Shown: positions 57,004 to 64,000 of the stretch, one piece after another | How positions within the stretch are numbered: position 1 is the stretch's first letter | Layout of the letters: every line of letters begins with the position of its first letter | NCBI RefSeq assembly: GCF_900184225.1 | Contig: NZ_FXWZ01000003.1 | Coordinates: 310,001-374,000, forward strand | Origin: Brevibacterium ihuae | GTDB taxonomy: Bacteria; Actinomycetota; Actinomycetes; Actinomycetales; Brevibacteriaceae | DNA: 64,000 bases | Direction: 5' to 3' | Translations under genes and position numbers: made by a program | The notes under the pieces: model-generated | Database searches by the model: none | Told to the model about the DNA's origin: nothing | The model's input: the letters and a program-made list of their open reading frames with translations, nothing else

Positions 57004-57039
57004 ACAGCCGCTCACCCGGAAATCCGGATGAGCGGCTGT
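57004..57039 (+). terminator. Terminator after the cyclase gene
   Basis: Seventeen-base arms (ACAGCCGCTCACCCGGA with TCCGGATGAGCGGCTGT) with one wobble mismatch and a 2-nt loop, 18 bp past the stop. It also lies just beyond the tRNA-Met 3' end on the other strand and can end that transcript. Confidence 0.75.
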
Positions 57040-57044
57040 GTCTG

Positions 57045-57118
57045 TAGCGGGGGCGGGACTCGATCCCGCGACCTCACGATTATGAGTCGTGCGCTCTAAC
57101 CAGCTGAGCTACCCCGCC
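57045..57118 (-). tRNA. tRNA-Met (CAT anticodon), with A54
   Basis: A 74-nt cloverleaf on the minus strand. The acceptor is GGCGGGG with CCCCGCT, D-arm GCTCAGCTGGTTAGAGC, and the anticodon loop CTCATAA has CAT. It has elongator features (G1-U72 and no C1-A72 mismatch). The T-loop reads ATCGAGT instead of TTCGAGT, so position 54, normally T, is A. No CCA is encoded. Confidence 0.94.
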
Positions 57119-57144
57119 CCGGCACGAATCGTGATTCGTACGAG

Positions 57145-57217
57145 AGCCCCAAAAGGGAATCGAACCCTTGACCTTTTCCTTACCATGGAAACGCTCTGCC
57201 GACTGAGCTATTGGGGC
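57145..57217 (-). tRNA. tRNA-Thr (GGT anticodon)
   Basis: A 73-nt cloverleaf on the minus strand. The acceptor is GCCCCAA with TTGGGGC and a T discriminator, the anticodon loop ATGGTAA has GGT, and the T-loop TTCGATT is normal. It is 26 bp upstream of tRNA-Met and likely cotranscribed with it. Confidence 0.95.
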
Positions 57218-57460
57218 AACGAGAAGATACTCTACACATCCGTTTCCGCGAACGCAAAACCGTTCGGCAGCGGCCTCGCGGGGTGATCCGGACGCCCGGA
57301 TGCGCCCCCGCTGCGCCGCTGTGCGACGGAAACTGCGGTGGCCGCCGGAACCTGCGAATTCTCCGCCCGCCACCGCAGTTTCCGTTGCCTGCTCGGCGAG
57401 ATGAGCCCGCCGATTCGGCCGCAGCGCCCGTTGCCCATCCGGCGAGGCGGGCACGCCGGC
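57218..57460. other. Spacer between tRNA-Thr and the envelope gene pair
   Basis: No gene is visible. The tRNA promoter should lie just above 57217, and the 3' end of the two-gene envelope operon is at 57461. The main structure is the long palindrome at 57326-57385. Confidence 0.5.
57326..57385. repeat. Long perfect palindrome (REP-like)
   Basis: Arms ACGGAAACTGCGGTGGC (57326-57342) and GCCACCGCAGTTTCCGT (57369-57385) pair perfectly over 17 bp with a 26-nt loop. Its total span, 60 bp, equals that of the element at 18641-18700. It lies 76 bp beyond the 57461 gene. Confidence 0.6.
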
Positions 57461-58804
57461 TCAGCGCATCGCGCGAGCGCGGATGACCTCCTCGACGAGG
57501 TCGGCCTCGGTCGCCCCGTAGAGGGTGCGCGCCCACACGGTGTCGCGGTCGGGGTACGGGGCGCCGTCGACGCGCAGCCACTGGAGGGGCTGACCCTTCC
57601 GCTGGTCGTGCGCGCACTTCGCGCACATCGGCACCGTGAGGTCGCGGCCGCCGCCGGCGGTGACCTTCCCCTCCTTGCGCGCCTCCCCGTGCCGGGGGTT
57701 GACCGTGCAGGTCCCGCGGAGTCGCGGAGCGGTCGTCATCCGGGTTGAGCGCTGACGCTCCACCGATTCGAGCGAGCGCTCGGCGATGTCGAACAGCACG
57801 AGCGAGCCGACGAGGTCGTCCTCGGCCGCGGAGGCGTCCTCGGCGATCCGTCGTGCGAGGCCGAACGCGTCGAGACCGCGCTGCACGGTCTCGGACTGCT
57901 CGGCGGTGAGCCCCTCGGTCCGCAGCGCCTCGAGCTTCTCCGCGATCCGCAGCGCATCCTGTCCGAGCACGCGCCGCATGCGATCGCGGTCGGAGCTCCG
58001 CGCCGCCTCCATGACGCTGTCGGGGATCCGGTATTTCCGGGATCGCACGGGACGGCTCCGGGCGAACAGCCAGACGCCGGCCACGAGCGCGGCGAAGACC
58101 GCACCGGCGATGAGCGCAGAGCGCACGGGACGGAACATCACCGCATTCTGCAGCCGATCCGACAGAGACGGCTCATAAGCCTCGTACTGCGGATCGACGA
58201 GGCGATCGAGCACATCGTTGAGCCATTCGAGACCCGACAGCCGGTAGTCCGGGTCGTGAACCCACTGGTCGAACTGCTGCTCGACGGCGAGACTCGCGTC
58301 GAGGTCCTCGAGCTCGACGGCGTGGCCGAGCTCCCCGTCGGCGGACATGACGACGTAGGCGCCCTGACCGCCGTGCGCCTGTGCGATGAGCAGCGAGAGA
58401 TCGTTGAGCCTCTCGTAGTCGAGCTGCCCGGCGAGGACGAGGTAGGTGGGGTGCTTCGTCGCCGCCACCTTCTCCTCGAGCAGGCCGAGGGTGGGCTGCG
58501 TGTAGCGGTCGGCCGCCGCGTCGTCGACGTACAGCGGGGATTCGTCGAGCGCCTCGGCGATCCGCATCGCGGTCTCGAGCGTCGTCTCCGAGCCCTCGAG
58601 CAGCTCCTCGACCTTCTCCGCATCGGTCTGCTCCGGCACCTCGGTCGTCGAGCCCGAGCCCGGGTCCGTGCTCGGCTGCGATGCGGCGAGCAACGGCGCC
58701 GCGACGGCCCCGTCCTGCGGGGTCGCGGCGAGCGCGGGGGCACCGCTGAGCAGCGCTGCGGCCATCCCCGCCGCCAGCCCGGCGGCGGCGAACATCGATC
58801 TCAC
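57461..58804 (-). CDS. Secreted/membrane-anchored protein of a two-gene envelope system, unknown function
   Basis: A 447-residue protein from GTG 58804. It has a signal peptide (cleavage near ALAA, about residue 27) and an extracytoplasmic region with the module ALDESPLYVDDAAADRYTQP leading to HPTYLVLAG (about 84-126). One membrane helix follows (about 229-248, LIAGAVFAALVAGVWLFA). The cytoplasmic tail is helical and ends in a metal-binding-like region with Cys366, His372, Cys394 and Cys397 (CTVNPRHGEA, VPMCAKCAHD). The start is 7 bp after the upstream gene, so they form an operon. The extracytoplasmic module recurs twice in the partner. Family not recognised. Confidence 0.7.
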   Translation of the reverse strand: MRSMFAAAGLAAGMAAALLSGAPALAATPQDGAVAAPLLAASQPSTDPGSGSTTEVPEQTDAEKVEELLEGSETTLETAMRIAEALDESPLYVDDAAADRYTQPTLGLLEEKVAATKHPTYLVLAGQLDYERLNDLSLLIAQAHGGQGAYVVMSADGELGHAVELEDLDASLAVEQQFDQWVHDPDYRLSGLEWLNDVLDRLVDPQYEAYEPSLSDRLQNAVMFRPVRSALIAGAVFAALVAGVWLFARSRPVRSRKYRIPDSVMEAARSSDRDRMRRVLGQDALRIAEKLEALRTEGLTAEQSETVQRGLDAFGLARRIAEDASAAEDDLVGSLVLFDIAERSLESVERQRSTRMTTAPRLRGTCTVNPRHGEARKEGKVTAGGGRDLTVPMCAKCAHDQRKGQPLQWLRVDGAPYPDRDTVWARTLYGATEADLVEEVIRARAMR

Positions 58805-58811
58805 CGGTCTC

Positions 58812-61154
58812 TCACTTCCGTCCCTGATTGCTGATGTACGTGCGGCCGAGCACCAGTCCGCCGATGCCGAGCACCACGAACACCGTCGCGCCGAGGACGA
58901 TCACCGAGGTCCGCACCCGGTCGAGGTACTCCGGAGTGCCGGGGAACGGCCCCGGCTCGTAGTCCTCGGCGTCGGCCTCGTAGAGCCTGCGGGCCTCGGA
59001 CTCGAGGTCCATCCCCTCGTACCACTCGATGCGGGGCAGCGCGAGGAGGTACTCCCCGACGACACGCGGCGGCGGCAGGTCGTCGGTCCGTTCGCGGAGC
59101 TCCTGCTCCCCGCTCGTGAAATCGGAGATCGCGTCATAGCGCTCGTAGCGCACGAAGCCGTCCCCGACGAGGATGAGCGTCGTGTCCTGCGGGATCCGGT
59201 CGAAGAGCGCGAGCTCGAAGGCCGTCTGCTCACCGCGGAACTCGTCGGTCCTCTCGATGCTCGTCACCACGACGGCGACGGGCTCTTCGGACTCGCCCAC
59301 GAGTTGGGCGAAGCGCTCCTCGTCCTCGGGGGCGTACCGGATCCGAGCAGTCGGGTCGATGTACACCCCGTCCTCCTCGACGGCCGCGGCCACCGCGTCG
59401 ACACGGGCCATGTCGTACTCGGAGCCGAGCGCGACGAGCGGGAGATGCGCAGGCGACGCGACCGAGACGATGCTCTCGCGACGGTCGCTCTCCCGCAGGG
59501 ACCCGAGGCCGGCGACGAGGGCCGGGATGATGAGGGCGAGGACCGTGACATGGACCCACGCCGGCAGCCACGGGCGCAGAGGTGCACTCGCCGGAGTCGC
59601 ACGACGGTCGCCGGCGTTCTGACGCCTCCGGGCGCGGTCGCGCTCATCGGCCTCGCGGAGCGCCGCGTCGAATGCACTCGGCTCGTCGAACACACCCGGC
59701 TCCGGCTCCCAGTCCTCCGGCGCATCGGCGAGCGCGGCGCTCAGCGGTCGGAACGCGCCGAAGCCGCTGAGTGCGAACGGCGAGTCCGCGTCCCGCCAGT
59801 ACGGCCGGCCCTGCCCGAGGCCCGTTGCGGAGAGGAAGTCGGGGTCCTCCCCCGCGGCGAGCTGGCGGGCGATCCCGGCGGACACCGGCACCTCGACGTC
59901 GCCGCCGAACCCGTCCCAGCTCCGCCGCTCATCCGCCTCGAGCTGCGGGAGGAAGAAGCAGCGTTCGCGGGAGCGTCCGCGCGCCTCGTCATCGAGCACC
60001 GTCCACGCGGTCCACACGAGGGGGTTCGTCGTGTCGCCCGGAGCGGGCAGCCGATCGACGGCGGCGCCGAGGTCTCCCGGCAGCGGCTCGCGCCGCTCCA
60101 GGCTCATCCGCGCACCGATCGCCCGGTCGCGCATCCGGTTGAGATCGCGCAGCAGCACGACGGAGTCCGCCGCCGCAGCGCGACCGCGCCCCACCGTCGA
60201 GCGCAGGAAGGGAACGGCTCCGAGGGCTTCGGCCCCGGCGCGGATCATCCAGATGATGACGAGGTAGGCGACGCCGAGGCCGCCGCCCACCCCGATGAGG
60301 ACGGCCGTCCAGAACACGGGGACCATCGGCACCCGGTCGGCTGCGGCGTGCTCGGGCCGCACGTCCCGGGCCGTCGGGGTGAGCTCCTCGATGTCGAGCG
60401 GCTCCGCGTCCGCGGACGGGTCGAGACCGGTGCGGACCGCATAGTGGATCGCGGGACCGGGGACCTCGGTGTTGAGATCGCGGGCATGGACCTGCGTGAG
60501 CGAGCGGGAGAGCGCACCATCCGACAGACGCAGCGTGAGCACCCCGCTGTCCGGGACCCACAGGACGTAGAGCGCCGTGCCGATCCCGCGCGCTTCGGCA
60601 TCGGCGAGGAGGATCTCCTCGATGATCAGCTCGTCCGCCTCGCCCGTGTCGAGCTCTCCGGTGCGATCGCGGCTGGGGAGATCGCGGATGAGTGCGATGA
60701 AGACCGGCGTGCTCGCCGGCTCGACCTGTTCGAGCGCGCGCGAGGTGATCTCCTGCTGGCGCTCGTCCCAGAACGACGCGACCTGCGGGTCGGCGTACAC
60801 CTCACCCGCGCTCCACGCGGCGCCCATCCGCTCGACGTAGCCGTCGATGTACCACTGCCGAGCGGACTCGGCGAGCGCTGCATCGTCGGGTTCGGCTCCC
60901 CCGTCGTCCGCTGGGGCTTCGGACCCCTCGTCCCCCGGAGGGATGCCGCCGGCCGGTTCGTCGGCGGGCGCCTCGGCTGCGGCACGGACCTCCGCGCTGC
61001 TCGGGCCCGCGGGCGAGGTCGCCGCGGCGGGACGGGCGAGGATCGCGGGGCCGAATCCGAGCGCGACGCAGGCGACGAGACCGAGCGCACGCCCGAGCAC
61101 CGAGGCACGCCGACGACGGCGCACAGTGCGGTCAGGCGGAGGACAGTCGGGCAT
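58812..61154 (-). CDS. Large multi-domain membrane protein of a two-gene envelope system, unknown function
   Basis: A 780-residue protein from ATG 61154 with about four hydrophobic segments. They are an N-terminal signal/anchor (about 19-45), a central span (about 279-304), another span (about 533-553) and a C-terminal span (about 750-770). Extracytoplasmic module 1 is at 113-158 (GEVYADPQVASFWDERQQEI ending TPVFIALIRD). A cytoplasmic region (310-530) is charged and partly helical. Module 2 is at 583-632 (EEDGVYIDPTARIRYAPEDE ending PVAVVVTS). Both resemble the module in the downstream protein. No enzymatic motif seen. Confidence 0.7.
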   Translation of the reverse strand: MPDCPPPDRTVRRRRRASVLGRALGLVACVALGFGPAILARPAAATSPAGPSSAEVRAAAEAPADEPAGGIPPGDEGSEAPADDGGAEPDDAALAESARQWYIDGYVERMGAAWSAGEVYADPQVASFWDERQQEITSRALEQVEPASTPVFIALIRDLPSRDRTGELDTGEADELIIEEILLADAEARGIGTALYVLWVPDSGVLTLRLSDGALSRSLTQVHARDLNTEVPGPAIHYAVRTGLDPSADAEPLDIEELTPTARDVRPEHAAADRVPMVPVFWTAVLIGVGGGLGVAYLVIIWMIRAGAEALGAVPFLRSTVGRGRAAAADSVVLLRDLNRMRDRAIGARMSLERREPLPGDLGAAVDRLPAPGDTTNPLVWTAWTVLDDEARGRSRERCFFLPQLEADERRSWDGFGGDVEVPVSAGIARQLAAGEDPDFLSATGLGQGRPYWRDADSPFALSGFGAFRPLSAALADAPEDWEPEPGVFDEPSAFDAALREADERDRARRRQNAGDRRATPASAPLRPWLPAWVHVTVLALIIPALVAGLGSLRESDRRESIVSVASPAHLPLVALGSEYDMARVDAVAAAVEEDGVYIDPTARIRYAPEDEERFAQLVGESEEPVAVVVTSIERTDEFRGEQTAFELALFDRIPQDTTLILVGDGFVRYERYDAISDFTSGEQELRERTDDLPPPRVVGEYLLALPRIEWYEGMDLESEARRLYEADAEDYEPGPFPGTPEYLDRVRTSVIVLGATVFVVLGIGGLVLGRTYISNQGRK

Positions 61155-61306
61155 ACGAAGAACTCTACGGCCTGGTGACGGGCGAGCCGCCTGCGCACCT
61201 GTGCCCGTTCGGTCACACGCGCGACGAAGACGTCACCGGGCCCCGATCCCCTGCGACGACGCCGCGTCGGCTGTCCGCGCGCGACCGCAGACCGACCGGG
61301 AGCGGT
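61155..61306. other. Spacer upstream of the envelope gene pair
   Basis: This 152-bp gap between two minus-strand genes shows no ORF or hairpin that I trust. The operon promoter should be here, but no clear boxes were found. Confidence 0.4.
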
Positions 61307-62104
61307 TCACACCGCGTCGTACTTCGCGGCGAGATACCCCTGCAGCCGACCGGGGTGGTTGGTGATGATCCCGGAGACACCCGAGCCGAGCAGGCGCTCC
61401 CACACGGCGGGTTCATCGACGGTCCACACGAACATCCCGAATCCGAGCTCCATGAACTCCTCGGCGAGCTGCCTGCGGCCGAAGAACCCGCGCTGCGAGG
61501 GGTTGTATGCGATGACCTCGAGCGCGTGGGCGAGCTCGACGTCGCCGTCGCGCGGAACGAGCCGCAGCAGGCACCGCGGGACCATCGGGATGAGGTCGCG
61601 CAGCGCCTCGAGGGTGGTCACCGAGAAGCTCTGGAGGATGATCCTGTCCGCGGTGCCGGTCTCGATGATGTCCTCGGCGACCTGCGAGACCGCACCGGGC
61701 GACCAGTCGTCCTTGAGCTCGAGGAGCAGCGTGCCGCCGTGCTCCGCGAGGTCGGCGAGCACGTTCCGCAGCCGCGGGACGCGCTGCCCGGCGAACCCGG
61801 GGCCCAGCCACGACCCCGCGTCCGCCAGTGAGATGCGCTCGTCGCTCATCTGCGCGATCGTGCCGCTCGCGGACGTCGTCCGGTTGAGCGTCGAGTCGTG
61901 GAGCACCATCGGGGTGCCGTCGCCGCTGATCCCGAGGTCGACCTCGATGAGATCGCTGCCGATCGCGCGTGCGGCGTCCACTGCGGCGAGCGTGTTCTCC
62001 GGGGCCGCGCCCGAGTACCCGCGGTGTGCGATGACCCAGGGGCGCGCGTCCCGCCCGGGCACGATGCGGATCCGCTGGGCGCGGAGGTACTCCGCGAAGC
62101 TCAA
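61307..62104 (-). CDS. Glycerophosphodiester phosphodiesterase
   Basis: Hydrolyses glycerophosphodiesters to glycerol 3-phosphate and an alcohol. The 265-residue TIM-barrel protein has IAHRGYSGAAPENT (first metal/catalytic His-Arg), LIEVDLGISGDGTPMVLHD (Glu, Asp and second His) and LLLELKDD. The C-terminal FVWTVDEP and IITNHPGRL are typical. No signal peptide, so cytoplasmic. The start is TTG 62104, overlapping the glutaminase-gene stop as TTGA, which implies coupled translation. Confidence 0.9.
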   Translation of the reverse strand: MSFAEYLRAQRIRIVPGRDARPWVIAHRGYSGAAPENTLAAVDAARAIGSDLIEVDLGISGDGTPMVLHDSTLNRTTSASGTIAQMSDERISLADAGSWLGPGFAGQRVPRLRNVLADLAEHGGTLLLELKDDWSPGAVSQVAEDIIETGTADRIILQSFSVTTLEALRDLIPMVPRCLLRLVPRDGDVELAHALEVIAYNPSQRGFFGRRQLAEEFMELGFGMFVWTVDEPAVWERLLGSGVSGIITNHPGRLQGYLAAKYDAV

Positions 62105-63894
62105 CTGTGGCCCCGGAGCACCTGGCCGAGCCGCGCGTAGCCCTCCACCGCGATGGCCCGCCACAGGTGCGAGACCGTGATCGGGTCGGTCTCCATCATC
62201 TTCTCGATCGCGTCCTTGGGCAGGAGCTTGATCTCCGTGTCGGTCTCGGCCTTGACGGTGAAGGGCTGCTTGAAGTGGTCGTTGAGGGAGAGCTCCCCGA
62301 ACGACATGCCCGCGGTGAGGATCGACACGACCTCCCGGCCGCGGTCGGCCGGGGAGAGGGTGTGGACCGTGCCCGAGGTGATGAAGCGGATCCCGTCGAA
62401 CTTCTGCCCGATCCGGCGGATGACGTCGCCGGCGGCGTACTCCTCGTCGACGAGGTGCTCGGCGATCTTCTCCCGGAACTCGGGGTCGATCGAGCCGATG
62501 AGGGTGGGGCGGTCGGCCTCCTCGTCGGGGAAGCAGTCCGCGTCGCCGTACTCCTCGAGGATCCGGTTCTCCGCCCAGGTCAGCGCCTCGTTGCGGGAGC
62601 CGAAGATCTCGACGTCCATCTCCACCGGGACCATGAGCTCGGCCAGGCGGTCGTCGGGGTCGACGAGGCCGAGAGCGATCCCGGACTCGTCGAGGGCACG
62701 GGCCATGCGGGAGAGCTGGCCCACCGAGACCTCGGCGATGTCGTCGGCCCGGCTCAGGTCGATGACGATGCATTCGGTGTCGTCGCCGAACACGGCGACC
62801 GCGCGGGAGAGCACCTCCGCACCGGAGAACAGCAGGTCACCCATGACCTCGACGACGTGCGCCTGGTGGCCGTGCTCGGCGAGCACCTTCTCAGCGGCCT
62901 CGGGGCGACGGGTGGTCGACGGGGTCTTGTCGATCGTCTCGTTCGAGCGGATGGTCGACAGCCCGGCCTTCGAGGTGCGGACGAAGTGGAGCTCGAGGTC
63001 GCTCGAGATCTGCCGGTGGGCGGCGAGGCCGCGGACGCTCGAGCCGTGCTCGTCGAGCGGCGGGGAGAAGGAGGCGAGGCCGAGCTGGCCGGGGAGCACG
63101 GAGATGATGCCGCCGCCCACCCCGCTCTTGGCGGGCAGGCCCACGCTCGCCACCCAGTCGCCGGAATCGTCGTACATGCCGCAGGTGAGCATGACGGAGA
63201 GCACCCGCTGCACGACACGGGTGTCGAACACCCGCTCCTGGGTCACCGGGTTGACCCCGAGGTTGGCCAGCGTGGCGGCCATGACGGAGAGGTCCTTGGC
63301 GGTCACCGCGATCGCGCACTGCTTGGTGTAGTCGTCGTGGGCCGGGTTCGGATCGCCCTCGAGGATGCCCCAGGAGGAGAGGAACCAGGTGAGGCCGCGG
63401 TTGTGGGCGCTGCCCTGGCTGTCCTGCGAATGGACGTCCTCGTCCATGATGAGCTGGCGGCCGGCGCACGCCGACATCACCGACAGGATCTTGTCGAACA
63501 CGGTCCTGCCGCGCTCGGGGAGGATCTGCCCGGTCGCGGCGATCGCGCCGATGTTGATGAGCGCGTTCTTCGGCCGGCCGCTGCCGGACTCCGAGGACAG
63601 GTCCGCGAAGGACGAGCCGGAGGGCTCGACGTCGATCTTCGAGTCCATGTAGGCGAAGCCCCTGTCCTGCAGCGCGATCGCGTAGCAGAAGACCTTCGAG
63701 ATCGACTGGATCGCGAAGGGCACCTCGGCATCGCCGGCGGTGTAGGTGAAGCCGTCGGACGTCGTCATCGCCAGCCCGCACAGGTTGGGGTCCTGGGAGG
63801 CGAGCACGGTGTTCGACGATTTCGTGGACCCGCCGCGGATGTCGAGGAGGCTCTCGTGGACGGTGTCGAGGTATCTCTGGATGGGTGCGTACAT
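62101..63894 (-). CDS. glsA: Glutaminase fused to STAS and cyclic-nucleotide-binding domains
   Basis: A 597-residue fusion. Residues 1-310 are a serine-dependent beta-lactamase-like glutaminase with the Ser-x-x-Lys pair in IQSISKVF (Ser64, Lys67), and ENALIN-like PKNALINIGAIA and KSGVGGGIISVLPGQLG. A STAS domain follows (about 345-425, VIDLSRADDIAEVSVGQLSR). A cyclic-nucleotide-binding domain is last (about 470-585, GMSFGELSLNDHF with the FGELSL phosphate-binding turn). It converts glutamine to glutamate and ammonia; the added domains suggest control by cAMP or by protein partners. ATG 63894. Such fusions exist in actinobacteria. Confidence 0.92.
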   Translation of the reverse strand: MYAPIQRYLDTVHESLLDIRGGSTKSSNTVLASQDPNLCGLAMTTSDGFTYTAGDAEVPFAIQSISKVFCYAIALQDRGFAYMDSKIDVEPSGSSFADLSSESGSGRPKNALINIGAIAATGQILPERGRTVFDKILSVMSACAGRQLIMDEDVHSQDSQGSAHNRGLTWFLSSWGILEGDPNPAHDDYTKQCAIAVTAKDLSVMAATLANLGVNPVTQERVFDTRVVQRVLSVMLTCGMYDDSGDWVASVGLPAKSGVGGGIISVLPGQLGLASFSPPLDEHGSSVRGLAAHRQISSDLELHFVRTSKAGLSTIRSNETIDKTPSTTRRPEAAEKVLAEHGHQAHVVEVMGDLLFSGAEVLSRAVAVFGDDTECIVIDLSRADDIAEVSVGQLSRMARALDESGIALGLVDPDDRLAELMVPVEMDVEIFGSRNEALTWAENRILEEYGDADCFPDEEADRPTLIGSIDPEFREKIAEHLVDEEYAAGDVIRRIGQKFDGIRFITSGTVHTLSPADRGREVVSILTAGMSFGELSLNDHFKQPFTVKAETDTEIKLLPKDAIEKMMETDPITVSHLWRAIAVEGYARLGQVLRGHS

Positions 63895-64000
63895 ACGGCC
63901 ACACTATCGGTATCGCGCGCGGGCGCGAGTCGGCGTCCGGCCGGGCGCGGAACGGCATGCGAGCGGGGTGCGGCGGGCGTGGCCGTGCGGGCGGGTGAGG

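Noticed and set aside
54931-57044. A hidden rpmG (L33) near hadA or tRNA-Met
   Set aside because: No frame in the short gaps gives the basic, roughly 55-residue L33 pattern.

Overview
The window is very GC-rich (roughly 70% by eye) and carries the main ribosomal-protein, RNA-polymerase and elongation-factor loci of a high-GC Gram-positive bacterium. Several features point to an actinobacterium, probably Micrococcales and possibly Brevibacteriaceae (family-level guess only): the order hadA-hadB-murB near tRNA-Trp-secE-nusG, a NusG with a long acidic N-terminal extension, SecY and RpoB beginning with TTG, an LpqY-SugABC-like sugar importer and a mycobacteria-like L10 leader. Nearly all housekeeping genes lie on the minus strand, so transcription runs from high to low coordinates.

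Layout, right to left. 61.3-63.9 kb: a glutaminase-STAS-cNMP fusion overlapping a glycerophosphodiester phosphodiesterase gene. 57.5-61.2 kb: two genes for exported or membrane-anchored proteins of unknown function that share a repeated module. 57.0-57.2 kb: tRNA-Thr and tRNA-Met. 55.1-57.0 kb: an unusual XRE+TetR regulator divergent from a cyclase/hydrolase. 51.3-54.9 kb: hadA-hadB-murB-metallophosphoesterase with ATGA/GTGA-type overlaps. 48.4-51.1 kb: tRNA-Trp, secE, nusG, rplK, rplA. A plus-strand dedA then separates rplKA from the L10-leader-controlled rplJ-rplL (46.1-47.3 kb). 40.2-45.9 kb: a giant multi-membrane-span protein, a metallo-beta-lactamase-fold hydrolase and a lipoprotein. 31.3-40.2 kb: a GNAT enzyme and rpoB-rpoC. 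28.2-31.1 kb (plus strand): DUF1707 protein, pfkA and a broken alcohol dehydrogenase. 23.5-27.8 kb: rpsL-rpsG-fusA-tuf. 18.9-23.4 kb: the trehalose/maltose-type ABC importer. 8.6-18.1 kb: the merged S10-spc operon rpsJ to rplO. 5.6-8.4 kb: secY-adk-map. 1.9-5.5 kb: accessory genes (calpain-like protease, MalY-like lyase, PaaX-like regulator, small membrane protein). 0.2-1.6 kb: infA-rpmJ-rpsM-rpsK.

The housekeeping genes are intact and follow the expected order, but rpsN is missing between rplE and rpsH, and rpmG is missing between tRNA-Met and hadA. The accessory genes are strikingly often interrupted. The calpain-like protease has a +1 frameshift, the PaaX regulator and the alcohol dehydrogenase each have one in-frame TAG, and the giant membrane protein is frameshifted by an exact 40-bp tandem duplication. 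The tRNA-Met gene also has A in place of the near-invariant T54. These could be real decay or variation, or errors in the underlying sequence; reads would be needed to tell.

The most novel-looking content is the 57.5-61.2 kb two-gene envelope system, the phase-switch-like tandem duplication at 40.67-40.75 kb, the double-HTH regulator with a palindrome over its own start codon, and a 21-nt element shared by the rpsJ and rpsL leaders. No CRISPR array, IS element, phage or replication origin was seen.
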